The notes under the pieces: generated by a model
Seen by the model: the letters and a program-made list of their open reading frames with translations, nothing else
Told to the model about the DNA's origin: nothing
Database searches by the model: none
Shown: positions 29,108-39,013 of the stretch, one piece after another
How the letters are laid out: every line of letters starts with the position of its first letter
Position numbering within the stretch: the stretch's first letter is position 1
Program-made: the position numbers and the translations under genes
Source: Dissophora ornata
Lineage: Eukaryota; Mortierellomycota; Mortierellomycetes; Mortierellales; Mortierellaceae
Direction: 5' to 3'
Assembly (NCBI GenBank): GCA_025201705.1
Contig: MU616824.1
Span: 1 to 39,013 of the forward strand
Length of the DNA stretch: 39,013 bases

Positions 29108-30550
29108 GAACTCACAGTAAATACTAGCCAATCTTCCCTCCTCCTCCGAGCCCTAACGACGTCCCACATGTATCGCTTTTTTGTTTGTTATGGTTTTCTA
29201 ATACATACCACATAATTTTCCCGCCGATACTTACTCTACGCATTGCATTTTGATGAGATTCAGTTTCCGTGAATCGCAGTTATTCATGAATATGTTTTTG
29301 TTCCTTTCTAGTCGCTGTGGGGTTTCGTTCATAACTATCAAGATGTCGACAGGCACAAGGAATGCGAGTGCGTGTAGATAGGAAATAGACAAAGAATAAA
29401 CTGGGGAGCAGGAGCACTAGGTAAGGAGATTGTCACAGAATATGGGCCTGATTTAGAGGCCGCACCTAAGCTAAATGCTGTACAATTTATCTGGAAATGC
29501 TCTGGATAGTACATTCCAGCTGGCAAAGAGATCCATGCTACTACAAAACCGTACTACTCAATCTCCATAACATTGAGCTGGCACAACTGACCTTTTGTTG
29601 TGTATGACATTGAGAGAAAATGGGATTTTGGGAATGGGAAGCAGTGAAGGAGTGAATAAATAGTACAGAAAGATGATGGGGATTGGCTGCGGAAGAGTGG
29701 GACGAAAGTGAGGGTATTTATGAAAACCGGGCAAGATGGGAAGGAAAAAAAGGTGAAATTCTCAAAGCTTATCAATTCTCGGTTCCGGCAATAGTCAAAT
29801 AGTCAATTGTGAAAAGAAGGAAGGCCCAGCATTTAGGATAGTCATATAGCCCAAGGGCCCAAGGGCCAGTCCAAGTTCCCCAAACCATTGGCACAGGTGT
29901 TGTACGAACCGTAGAAAATTGCGTGAAATAGAAGATAGATGAAAGAGCCGCACAAATCCTTGAGCATACACACGTTGATTAAACATGGCGATTTTTTGCA
30001 AAGCCCTCTGTACCCGGGGAAGTACTGTAGTTGAAGTTTTACCGGCAATCGCATTTAAATACATGTTCACTATTTCCAAACACTTGGCCCTTCAACTACA
30101 GGCGTCAAGGGCACGCGAACACGCACAAGGGGTCGAGGGCGAGGTGAGCAGGAAAAGAGTGCATTACCGGGGAATCCGGAAGATGCGGTTTAAAGCACCT
30201 GTGGATAGAAACTGGGAAAAATTGTCCATCCCTCGGAAATGGGAAAAAAAAAGAGTACGCATTCAATGAAGTGGGTGCAGGATGTAGATGCAGGTTGGGT
30301 CAGGAGTCAACAAATAAAGAAGTCTGAAGTAAAAGGCGAGTACGAATAAAGAGGGCAAGCCTTGTCTAAATTAGAGCAAGCAAAGCGACGAACATATGCT
30401 CAACGAGGCCAGCTAGAGCTCACTGCCGATTTTGGAAATCAATAAGTCTTGACACACTCCATGGATATGTCACAACTTGATTAACTCATTCCGCTTTGAC
30501 AACAAAGTCGCAAACAGTATTAGGCATTTATCCACTTGCCAATAAATTTG

Positions 30551-30556
30551 TATAAA
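30551..30556 (+). promoter_or_regulatory. TATA-like site in spacer 2
   Basis: TATAAA in the same context as 25669, about 1.5 kb before the gene C ATG. Confidence 0.35.
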
Positions 30557-30963
30557 AAAGTCGACGACGTCTCACGTCCATTATCTGAAACCAGCGACCC
30601 TTTCTCACTTCGATCTTTGATTCAAAGCCCTCCTTTCAATAGCAGTTACCAAGATCAGACCTTTAGCCTGTCATCAGATGCGTATCAGTAAAGCGTGGGC
30701 GTGTCCAAGAGTCGCCCGACGCGTGAAACAAAATAAAGATATGCCTGCGGAAGATGCACCATAAGTGCACATCAACTTTTGCATAATCCTATCCCCATAA
30801 CAGAATTATATTTGCCACTAACGAACATCGTTTTCAGGACCTACCTAAAGCCATGATCCCAAGGCGCGATTGCGGAAGAAAAGTACCATGGCAACCACGG
30901 ACTCCATGGCGACGGGTCGTTGTTCTGACCTAATCACAACTTAGTAAAAGCGCACTACGACGT

Positions 30964-30986
30964 GTGGGCTGTAAGCAATCGCCCAC
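30964..30986. promoter_or_regulatory. Conserved hairpin in identical block, spacer 2
   Basis: Second copy of the GTGGGC/GCCCAC hairpin with unchanged loop and flanks. Confidence 0.35.
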
Positions 30987-32046
30987 CCACGAGAGCCGTA
31001 TGTTAAACGCCTTGCATCTCGGTGCGAAAATACCACTCGAGTCTGATCAGATAGCAGCTGCACAGGGCCTTGAAGAGCTTTGAATGTTTTTAATCTTGGT
31101 GATGGGTGACCATTAAGATAATCTCAAATGTCGCTAGGGTTCCTAGCAGACTGAGTCTCCACTGGACGTAATAAAATAAATAACTTGATTGCGGTTTCTT
31201 TTGGCCAGTCGACTGACTGACATGGAACTTGATGTTTTATCAAATTGGCCTTTGTGGATGAGTGTCGGGGACTGAAATATCAAGTGCCGTAGGAAGTCGG
31301 CTATTTTAAATCCGCTAGCCCAGTCGGCTAACAGTCGGCTAAGCAAGAACTGGAGTGGACTTCAAAAAAACTCACCCTCCCCGTTGGCTGGAAACCTTAT
31401 TGAGAGATATCCAAAGTCGACTTTGCGGGATGATAGAAGTAAAGGACTGCAGCCCAAAGATACTTGCATCAGCTTGCATGGCCGATCAAATAAAGCCCAG
31501 CCACGAACTATATCTGTGAGCCTCTTCCAGGCCTAACGTCGGTCATGGCACGAAATATCCATTGTTTTCACCTATAATCGAAGGTGGGGTTTGAGAGGGG
31601 GGTGGCCGTTGGGATAGGAGGCGAGGGGAAGTCCTTCATCCCAGGCGTTGTTGGACTTTAGAACGGTGACACTCTGCCTTTTCTTGGAAGCATTCTAGTG
31701 CGCGAAAGAAGAGCCATGGAAGCAAACACCCGGTGTTTGGCAGTCGCATGTGGACTTTTCTTTCTTTCTTTTCACACCCGCAGAAATGTGAGCAAAACAA
31801 AAAATAAAGGTGACACATCATTGGATGGTTCCTGTTGTTATTTTCGAGAGCACAACAACAACAGCACTCAGAATTGTGCCCACGACCGAAACTCTAATTT
31901 CCTCGAGCATTCAAATACCCGGCTTTCTCTCTTTTTTTATTCTTCTTTCTACTCAGCCAAGTCACTCTTTTGCCCTTTCTTTCCAACTCACACTGCTTCG
32001 CTGGAATCAGACACCAGCCACAACCGTCTTCTCTTCTACACACTCA

Positions 32047-33890
32047 ATGACGTCCAATCAGCTGACTCCGTTCTGTTTCGCAACGGATGGTAACTCGGTC
32101 TACGCTACCGCATACGCATACGATGCCAATGAAATATACCCCATTAGCGATTACCCCAACTGGCTAGTCCTTCTTAAGGCCAGCACGCTCTTACAGCAAT
32201 CCGGCAATACAAACACAGATCCTCAGAGCCTCTCATGGTCCGTTGTCAATGCGGTTCCAAGGACGAGTGTCAACCTGCTGCCCGGTGTCATCTACAGGGT
32301 TTCCTGTGGCGTTAGTGCCAAGGCTGGCGTGTTTGTGCTACACGTACAGGGCCCCCACTTTGGAAGCGCTTTTAGTATCCGTATGCTGACGAAGATACCG
32401 GTGACTGAAGGCTCGACGTACTACGGTGCCGGAAATGTCCAACTCTTGCCGGATGAATTTTCCTCGCACGTAGACCAGACATGGTCCCCGGATTACAATG
32501 CACCCTTGTTCTCGCTGATGGACATCGCTTGGCCTACGGGAGTAAGCAATAACACCAAGACCAACACCACCATGACAACCACACTGGGGGTTAATCAATC
32601 AAGTAACTCGTCTACAGAGTGGGTCCAGGCAACTGTTTCGTCGTCAGATTTCAGTCTCGCAACAAGTGTCAACAAAGTCTTCCCCATAACTCCTCAGTCG
32701 AGTTCAAACACTGTAATACTTTCAACTATACGTGACTTTATTATGCTCTCTCCATCAATTTATTGTACACTAGTCTAATTGATTCTTGTTTTCTTTTATC
32801 ATCACGCAGTTTTGGAACTCAAGCGCATTCATACCCTACAATGCGGCAGCCGCCTACGATAACAACACCATCTACATGGTTTCTGGCAATGCCACCGACT
32901 CGTTTATAACTTCCATACCGATAGTGCTCCAGTCCGATATGACAACCATCAATGGCACGCTGGGCCACCGCTACAAGATTCCGGGATCAGTATCCTGCGA
33001 CGGCTTAGCGACCATGATTGCTGCCAAGAATCGCTATGTTCACGTTATCTGCCAGGATCTATCAGTAAGTTCCGAATAAACGAAACTCAAGGGTCGCTTG
33101 CTCACTCGCATGAAACAGCCAGACTTGCTCCAATAGATGGCATGGATACAATTCTTGTGCCTCATGCATTCGTGGTCACCATGACCATCACATTAATCAG
33201 CATGCGTATTTTTCCTTTCGATAGGCAAATCCAGCACTCAGAGTCTCTTGGGATATAACCACAAATCTAGAACCTATTGTCACATCTCTTCAAGTCACCA
33301 AGAGTGGATCTGGTTCAGTGAAATCAGGAAGGTGGCCCTCGAATATAGCCCTGAACATGGCACCCCTTTACACCAACGACACCGGCTATGCAGAATCGTT
33401 CGTCTTTTGTGACAGTGACAACTCGTACAGCATCAACAGCGCCGGCGACATGAGAGTCTATGCAATCACCAATTTTGGCAGTAACTTCACATCCATCAAC
33501 CCTAACTACGAAGCGCCGCCAAAGCTCTCGGTTTCAACTATCATATTGATTGTGATCGGAGCGATTGCGGTCGCTGTAGGGTTGTTCTTTGCCAGACGTT
33601 GGTTCGTGACCAGGAGGGACCGGAAGAGACAGCACATGGATGAGTGTTTAGAAGAACACCCCGCCGGCATAGCCCTGGAGCCGCTACAAGAGCCACATGG
33701 TGACACCATAGTGCTCATTCCGAACAGGGAGGAAGTCAGCAACGGAAGGGCCACAGAGCAGCTTCTGCAACGTGATTTAAGTAGAGCATCGACGGTTTCT
33801 GGCCATGGGAGGGGTGATGGTCTAGAGCTACTTGCGTTCTCAACTCACCCTTCCCCAACCATTGTCACAACTAATATAGATAGTTCGTGA
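32047..33890 (+). CDS. Single-pass membrane glycoprotein, copy C
   Basis: Exons 32047-32712, 32810-33064 and 33225-33890 give 528 residues with phase-0 introns in the same places as copy B; exon 2 is one codon shorter. The ectodomain keeps the sequon cluster, and the membrane helix (STIILIVIGAIAVAVGLFFA) and tail are kept. Exon 3 shows more changes than between A and B (for example SVKSGRWPSNIALN and VFCDSDNSY), and its intron 2 is the most diverged, so C is probably the oldest or least-converted copy. The open frame again runs upstream through a signal-peptide-like FFILLSTQPSHSFA, and the upstream frame differs from B by an indel, so the true start is uncertain. No function is assigned. Confidence 0.7.
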
Positions 33891-34029
33891 GATTTTAGAT
33901 AATGTAACTGCAATTTTCACTGTCGTTGTTCTCTGCTCGCCGGAAGCCCTTGGCGCACTTTTGTTTTTAGCAACAACTAACGGTGAATGAATGATTACAC
34001 AGATTGACAACCAGAGTTAGAATGTTTGA

Positions 34030-34057
34030 ACCAAGAGAAAGCAAATATCCTCTTGGT
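34030..34057. terminator. Conserved 3' stem-loop, copy C
   Basis: ACCAAGAGAA arm intact; the other arm reads TCCTCTTGGT with one change. It lies 140 nt after the gene C stop, the same spacing as copy B. Confidence 0.55.
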
Positions 34058-35513
34058 TGTTGGTGAACTTGTGGTGAATACCCAACCAATCTCCTTTAGG
34101 TGCCTCCTCCTCCTCCACACCTCAAGTATGCCCCACCTGTATTACTTTTTATTTGTCCTGGTTTTTCCGTCACGGAGAAGCCGGACTTGAAGCTGGTTCC
34201 AGGGTTTGTTGGAGATACAGCTCTTTTCCACACACAGGGTTTCCAGTGATGAAAAGAACGCAACTGTGTTTTTGGCATGGTTAGTTTTTTCTTTGCAGTT
34301 GTTGATTGTAGCAAGGGGGAGTATTGTCCATCAAGTGTACGATACTCTTATGCATCTTACACTTTATTTCCTTCTTTTACTGTAACCGCGAGTGCGCGAT
34401 CGTCTGGACCCCACAGAGCTTTGACTAAAAGGACATTGCCAGGTTAGATCGTTTTATGCAAACCCTATCTTTGCCTCAAAAACTGATTTCGCCATGTCCT
34501 CTTCCTTCATATCTTGATGCACTTCGCCATTAACACCGTCATGCCCTGTATCCTTATTGGGCACATGCATGAACAAAGCGAATGCGGGATGTAGCGGAAT
34601 ACCCTTTTCTGATGTCCCCTCGTTCTTTGTCTCCTCCTAACCACTCATCCTTCTAATTGATCTCACCCGACCCTGAGTCCAAAAACGCCGCGCTGATTAG
34701 ACTAAAATCTTGTTGCGACTGAACGATGCTTGTTGCTGCAACAATACGATCAATAAACAGGCAAGACACAGCATGCCTCTCTTATTTTGCCCGCAATTTT
34801 TTTTTTAAAAAAAAAAATTCTTGCTGCTGGAGATTTAAAGTCTCTCCGCAACCAACCTGTAAAGAAAATAGTGGCGGCCCCGTACGTTGTTCTAATGCGT
34901 TCGTTGCAGCCAGAAAGGCTACTTGCGTTTAATTATTTCATTGAATCATGAAAATCTTGATCGGATGGGCGAAAGGACGGATTGTGAAGCAGCAGATCTC
35001 CAAAAAAAGAAAAAAAAAAAAAAAAAAAGTGACGAGAATGGAGTGCTTGCAATAGTGAGGAGTAAGCAAATCCCATGTGGCCGCGGTAATGTAGTGGGAT
35101 AGAGAGCCACATGTCCACGTAGAATAGGGACCAAGGTGCCAAGGACCACGAGCAGCAATGACATGTCCACAAGGCCATAGTTTTCTCCGTCAACATCCAG
35201 CAAACTCGACTGTCAGAAAACGTGACTAGAATCGGCGGCGCTTTGTTCGCCACCGGCAATCCTGGATGTGGGGAGAGCTTCGTCGCCAAACAATCCCGGC
35301 GGCGCAGACTTCCTATCAGACTTCTCTCACAGGTTGTGGAGCAACAACAGATATCCAGCGGGCAAAAGTCTACATCCGCGCACATAGCGTGCTCTTGATC
35401 GATGCAACAGGCTTGATAGAAGCAGATCTCGAGGCCACGCAATGAGACGCTCACATTATCACGAAAGCCCGCAAGAACCCGCGCGGTCGTTTCGGTCCCT
35501 AGCGGGTAATATT

Positions 35514-35523
35514 ATCACGTGAT
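35514..35523. promoter_or_regulatory. Palindromic E-box (CACGTG) upstream of NDUFA9
   Basis: ATCACGTGAT, a perfect 10-bp palindrome about 215 nt before the NDUFA9 ATG. TCACGTGA is the preferred site of Cbf1-type bHLH factors, which act on respiratory genes in some fungi; the link here is inferred. Confidence 0.45.
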
Positions 35524-35733
35524 TTTAATAGGCGTGAGCAACGTCTTAGAAAGTATTCCGAGTGTATTTTATATTTTTTGGGCAACTCGCAGGTGCCTCT
35601 CCTGTCCGCTCGGAGGGAAATTCGATAGATTGATTGATTGATTAAATTACTGATTTGCGATTGCCTGATCAATCGATCTCCTTTCTTCTCTTCATCAACA
35701 ACTCCCTCCTTCCTCATCTTCCGTCACACAGCA

Positions 35734-38095
35734 ATGATTGCCGGAATCAACCTTGCCAAACGTAATACCCCATCTCCCACACTCATCCGCTTCCACATCT
35801 CGCATAAACACGCACACCGGAAGAGATGACTACGGACATCAGATCCGGACCTGGAGGGGGGGGGACATAACAGGCATAACACGGATTCACTCGGACAAAT
35901 ACGACAACTGTCCCCTGTGCTCATCAAAGGATTTTAGACTCATCAGACGCCAAGACATGGACTGGATTCAAGGATAAGAGCGTAGGATCGCTCATGATTC
36001 ACACACCCCCCCCCCCCGGCTCATTATTTCCGGATGGTCAATCTCTGGGGAATCCGAGTCTGTCCAATGACGCGACCGGCATTTCCTATCACGGCTACAC
36101 GCTTTCCAATTCCTTGCGTGTGTACCTTTTATTGACAAGCACACCTCCCGATGCCTTGCTGCGTTTTCTAGAGTCCAAGCAGGCTGTTGTTGGCCTTACT
36201 CAGAAGGTAGAGTGACGCGCTGGAGCACGCCGGATGTGCAAATATCCACCAATGGAGCTCAGCTAAGCTAACCTGTCGTCTCATATATAGCGCTTCGCCC
36301 ATGACTTGATTGTATCCCCAAAGACTGGACGCACTATCATCCGCACCGGTGCCGGTGGGCGGTATGTGAAACTATACATCAATGGATTGTCGTCCACGCG
36401 ACAAATAGAGCTGTGAAGGACATTTCGATTGAAAATGTTGGTGGCACGACTATATCCTACAGACGCGCTAACATGGTTTTATTGCTCTTCCAACCTCCTT
36501 GCTCCGTAGCTCCTCTTCCAATGGACATGTCATCACCGTTTTCGGATGCACTGGATTCCTTGGACGTTACATTGTTAACCGCCTTGGTAAGTGGGCATTT
36601 CAAACTGGAGACATCCTCGGCGATCACAATCAGTTCTCAGCTCGGATTTAATGTACCCTGACAAGGAATTTGTGCTTTTTCTGCTCCCCAACAGCTAAGG
36701 AGGGTGCCCATGTCATTGTCCCCTATCGTGATGAGGACGAGATGCGCCCCTTGAAGATCATGGGAGATCTCGGAAAGATTGTGCCCATGGAGATTCACCT
36801 CCGCAACAAGGAGTCTTTGGAGACTGCCATCCGTCACTCTGATACTGTCTATAACTTGCTCGGTCGCGACTATGAGACCAAGTATGATTCAACCGGTCAA
36901 CTTTTTATTTCATGTATCGATGTCGGCTCAGCTGGGTACTTTTTGAGAAGAATGCTGACGCTCAATTGATTTTGACTATAGGAACTTTTCTTTCTCGGAC
37001 GTTCACGTCGAAGCTGCTGGTGTTATCGCTGAGCTCGCTCAGAAGCACAATGTTGACCGTTTGATCCAGGTGTCTGCCATGAACGCAGATGTCGACTCGC
37101 CTTCCAGATTTTTGAGCACCAAGGTAGCGATTAATAGAGTATTGCGAGAGTGAGAGTACACTTTTGGCCCTAGGGATACCTTATCCTAAGCATGTTTCGT
37201 TATTCTACGATTTCTTCAATAGGCTGAGGGTGAGAATCTTGTGCGCAGCATTTTCCCCTCTGCCACTATTGTTCGTCCCTCGTTCTTGTATGGTCAAGAG
37301 GATCGCTTCCTTGCCCGTCTCGCCAGTAAGATTCATTTTGTTCTTTTCTCTCGCTTTCTCGATTGCTGCTCGGTGTTTTGATCTGGGGAGGAACTAATCT
37401 CGTGCTATGCCCACTGCAGTGTCCCGTGGTCTCTCTATTCGCATTAACGGTGGTAACACGAAGGTTCGCCCCGTCAACGTCTCTGACGTTGCCTCTGCCA
37501 TGCACAAGATGCTCGATGGTACCAACACTGTTGGTGAGACCTTTGAGCTCGTTGGGTAAGTCACAGCTGTCTAATCGCGTGTTACGACGAGTTCGTCTAG
37601 ACTCCGGTGGTTTCTCATACGTTCTCCCTCTTTTCACGGACCATTAGCAATGAGGAGTACACGTACAAACAGTTGCTCGACTATATCAAGGAGACCACCA
37701 ACCGCGATCACGGTGACATCAACGTCCCCAAGCCTATTGCCAGCTTGATTGCCAAGGTTACGAACCTCCTTCCATGGCAGACTCTTGGTACTGATGAGAT
37801 CGAGCGCGTAAGTCGGGCAATTGGAAAACGAAAAAAAAAAGTGGAACGATGGTGCATGATGGCATATATTAATGCGATAATAATACGATACAATACATGT
37901 TTGTCTGAATAGATGATGATTGATGACAAGTTGACTGGTGTCAAGACCTTTGATGATCTTCAGATCGACCCCACCTCGCTCGAGGTCACTGGTATCCAGT
38001 ACTTGCGTCGTTTCCGTACCAACTTGTACAACGATGAGCCTCTGAAGAAGGGAGTTGTTGGCAAGAAGAAGGTCTACCATACCAGCTACCTGTAA
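35734..38095 (+). CDS. NDUFA9: NADH:ubiquinone oxidoreductase 39/40-kDa subunit
   Basis: Ten exons: 35734-35761, 36172-36206, 36291-36361, 36510-36586, 36695-36881, 36982-37123, 37223-37325, 37420-37555, 37648-37807 and 37913-38095, all in phase, giving 373 residues (human protein about 377). The N-terminus is a basic presequence-like segment split over two tiny exons (MIAGINLAK then SKQAVVGLTQK). The Rossmann motif VFGCTGFLGRYIVNRL holds GxxGxxG. Other marks are NLLGRDYETKNF, IQVSAMNADVDSPS and ATIVRPSFLYGQEDRF, typical of this atypical short-chain dehydrogenase. It is an accessory subunit of mitochondrial complex I that binds NADPH on the matrix side. Exons 1-2 are the least certain (410-nt intron between them). 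AATAAA at 38331-38336. Confidence 0.95.
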
Positions 38096-38844
38096 ACCCA
38101 TCTTCCAACCCTCTATTTTTTTTTCCTCCTCTCCCCCTCTCCTCTCCCGTCAATGTTTTTTTTTCCCCCCCACCCTTGCCCCCCGTCATGATCTCCACCA
38201 TACCTACATTTGCAAGCGTTAAAGGGAAAAAAAAAACCAACCAATCCCCCCCTAAAAAAAAACATGAAATAAGCAACAAGATTTGGGTTGTTCACTTCAT
38301 AATCTAGACATCAACGAAACACTTTTCAAGAATAAAAAAAAAAAAAAAATCTGCGTATCAACTGTAGAACTGTAGACCAACCAGGTGTAGTTGTTCCTTC
38401 CGATGTATCAACCTACGCATTCGACTTGCGCTGATCCTACACTCTCTCTGTTGTCGTCTGTGCGGCCCGTGTCCCTTTTTCTCAGGACAAAGACTTGCGG
38501 ATTAAGGTTATTCGCCCCCCCCGTCCTTTTGTCGTCCCTCTTTCCAATGACAGGAGAACCGGGTACATCGTTCTCGCAACATGATAGAGTAACATTGTCC
38601 TTAGTATCGATCATGGTATAACAGGAATGCGGTCGCTAACAGGAACCCGGAGGCAGTAAGCAGAGGGGTATAAGACAAGTCAAAAGCGATAGATGACTAT
38701 CTATGCAAGCACGAAACCAACCATTCGGTCAATCGCTGTGTGTGTGAGCAAGTGATGTCAGGGAAGGTGTTGCGCGTGACGCACGAAAAATGGTGTTCAG
38801 AACCGGGTAAGACACACCTTTCAAAAACAAAAAAACGCGGCAAG
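38096..38844. other. NDUFA9 3' region and intergenic
   Basis: A CT-rich then A-rich 3' UTR with AATAAA and a long A run (38331-38349). No gene seen. TGATGTCA and GTGACGCA near 38753-38782 are weak CRE-like sites for the next gene. Confidence 0.45.
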
Positions 38845-39013
38845 TATATAAAGTCCCCCCGTTTCCGCTTCTCACAAATCCTTTTCTTCTCTCATCATCA
38901 TTCCCTTCCCCCGCCATCCCCTCCCCACCCTCCACGTCAACACATCTAATAGTAAGTGGCCAAAAAAAAAAAAGAGCCCATCCTCATCGCACAAACGACG
39001 GTTAAACACGTAA
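38845..39013 (+). promoter_or_regulatory. TATA box and leader of a gene beyond the window
   Basis: TATATAAAG at 38845-38853 is followed by a CT-rich leader without an ATG (38860-38950) and a GTAAGT donor at 38952. This looks like a plus-strand gene with a 5'-UTR intron whose coding sequence starts past the right edge. Confidence 0.55.

Larger units (their letters stand above)
28941..31890. repeat. Duplicated 3-kb spacer, second copy
   Basis: Colinear with 24041-26970. Small indels relative to the first copy break most shared ORFs (for example the frame before the gene C leader), which argues that the spacer is not protein coding. Confidence 0.7.
28241..33195 (+). repeat. Array unit 2 (about 4.95 kb)
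   Basis: Exon 3 of gene B, the second spacer and exons 1-2 of gene C. It aligns in order with unit 1 and, at its gene portion, with 33196-34090. Confidence 0.8.
33891..35733. other. Array right edge and gene-poor region
   Basis: Homology to the spacers continues for about 200-270 nt after gene C and then ends near 34,090-34,160. The rest holds A/T homopolymers (T10/A11 palindrome near 34799) and no convincing gene. A 173-codon minus-strand ORF (35454-34933) starts at GTG and shows no domain. The part nearest 35,734 is the NDUFA9 promoter. Confidence 0.5.

Noticed and set aside
34933..35454. 173-codon minus-strand ORF, Cys- and Trp-rich, before NDUFA9
   Set aside because: Starts at GTG right after an ATG-TGA, ends in a poly-Phe run encoded by a homopolymer, and shows no domain.
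1..39013. tRNA, rRNA, CRISPR array, bacterial-type operon or terminal-repeat transposon
   Set aside because: No B-box-like GGTTCGANTCC in a cloverleaf context, no regularly spaced short repeats, and no matching long terminal repeats were found by eye; the only long direct repeats are the two gene duplications described.

Overview
This window is nuclear DNA from a filamentous fungus, most likely an early-diverging one such as a Mortierellaceae-type Mucoromycota. The reasons are: short GT..AG introns (about 43 to 400 nt) in nearly every gene, fungal-style CT-rich leaders, both strands used, and eukaryotic single-copy genes (ubiquilin/Dsk2, calcipressin, complex I NDUFA9). The genus is an inference. 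All exon models below were worked out by eye from splice signals, reading-phase continuity and recognisable domains.

Left third (1-17,000) is mostly ordinary gene space. The 5' part of a minus-strand gene ends off the left edge and carries a DUF1399/GRDP-like segment. It is followed by a small VanZ-like membrane protein (+) lying tail-to-tail with a calcipressin/RCAN gene (-). Calcipressin shares a 271-bp divergent intergenic region with a very large helical-repeat plus BTB protein (+). That gene converges on a seven-exon Dsk2/ubiquilin (-), and next comes a seven-exon RNA-binding protein (-) with FUS/EWS/TAF15 (FET) layout: low-complexity, RRM, RGG, RanBP2 zinc finger, RGG. CRE-like TGACGT sites lie upstream of both Dsk2 and the FET-like gene.

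Middle (17,000-23,340) is accessory in character. It holds one unrecognised gene that looks interrupted, and two tandem paralogues of an unusual E3 ligase: an N-terminal ubiquitin-fold domain that starts like ubiquitin and ends Leu-Leu-Gly-Gly, then a RING-IBR-Rcat (RBR) module. Downstream is a decayed zinc-ribbon/RuvC-III tail resembling a TnpB/Fanzor-type transposon nuclease.

Right-centre (23,340-34,090) is a head-to-tail array with a period of about 4.9 kb. It contains three copies of a single-pass membrane glycoprotein gene (the first reduced to its last exon) separated by duplicated 3-kb spacers. A 28-nt stem-loop recurs about 140-157 nt after each stop codon.

Right end (34,090-39,013) has about 1.6 kb with no convincing gene, then a ten-exon NDUFA9 (complex I 39-kDa subunit) with a palindromic CACGTG site upstream, and finally a TATA box and CT-rich leader of a plus-strand gene whose coding part lies beyond the window. 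No tRNA, rRNA or CRISPR was seen. The most unusual content is the Ubl-RBR pair, the TnpB/Fanzor-like relic, and the membrane-protein array with its conserved 3' hairpin.
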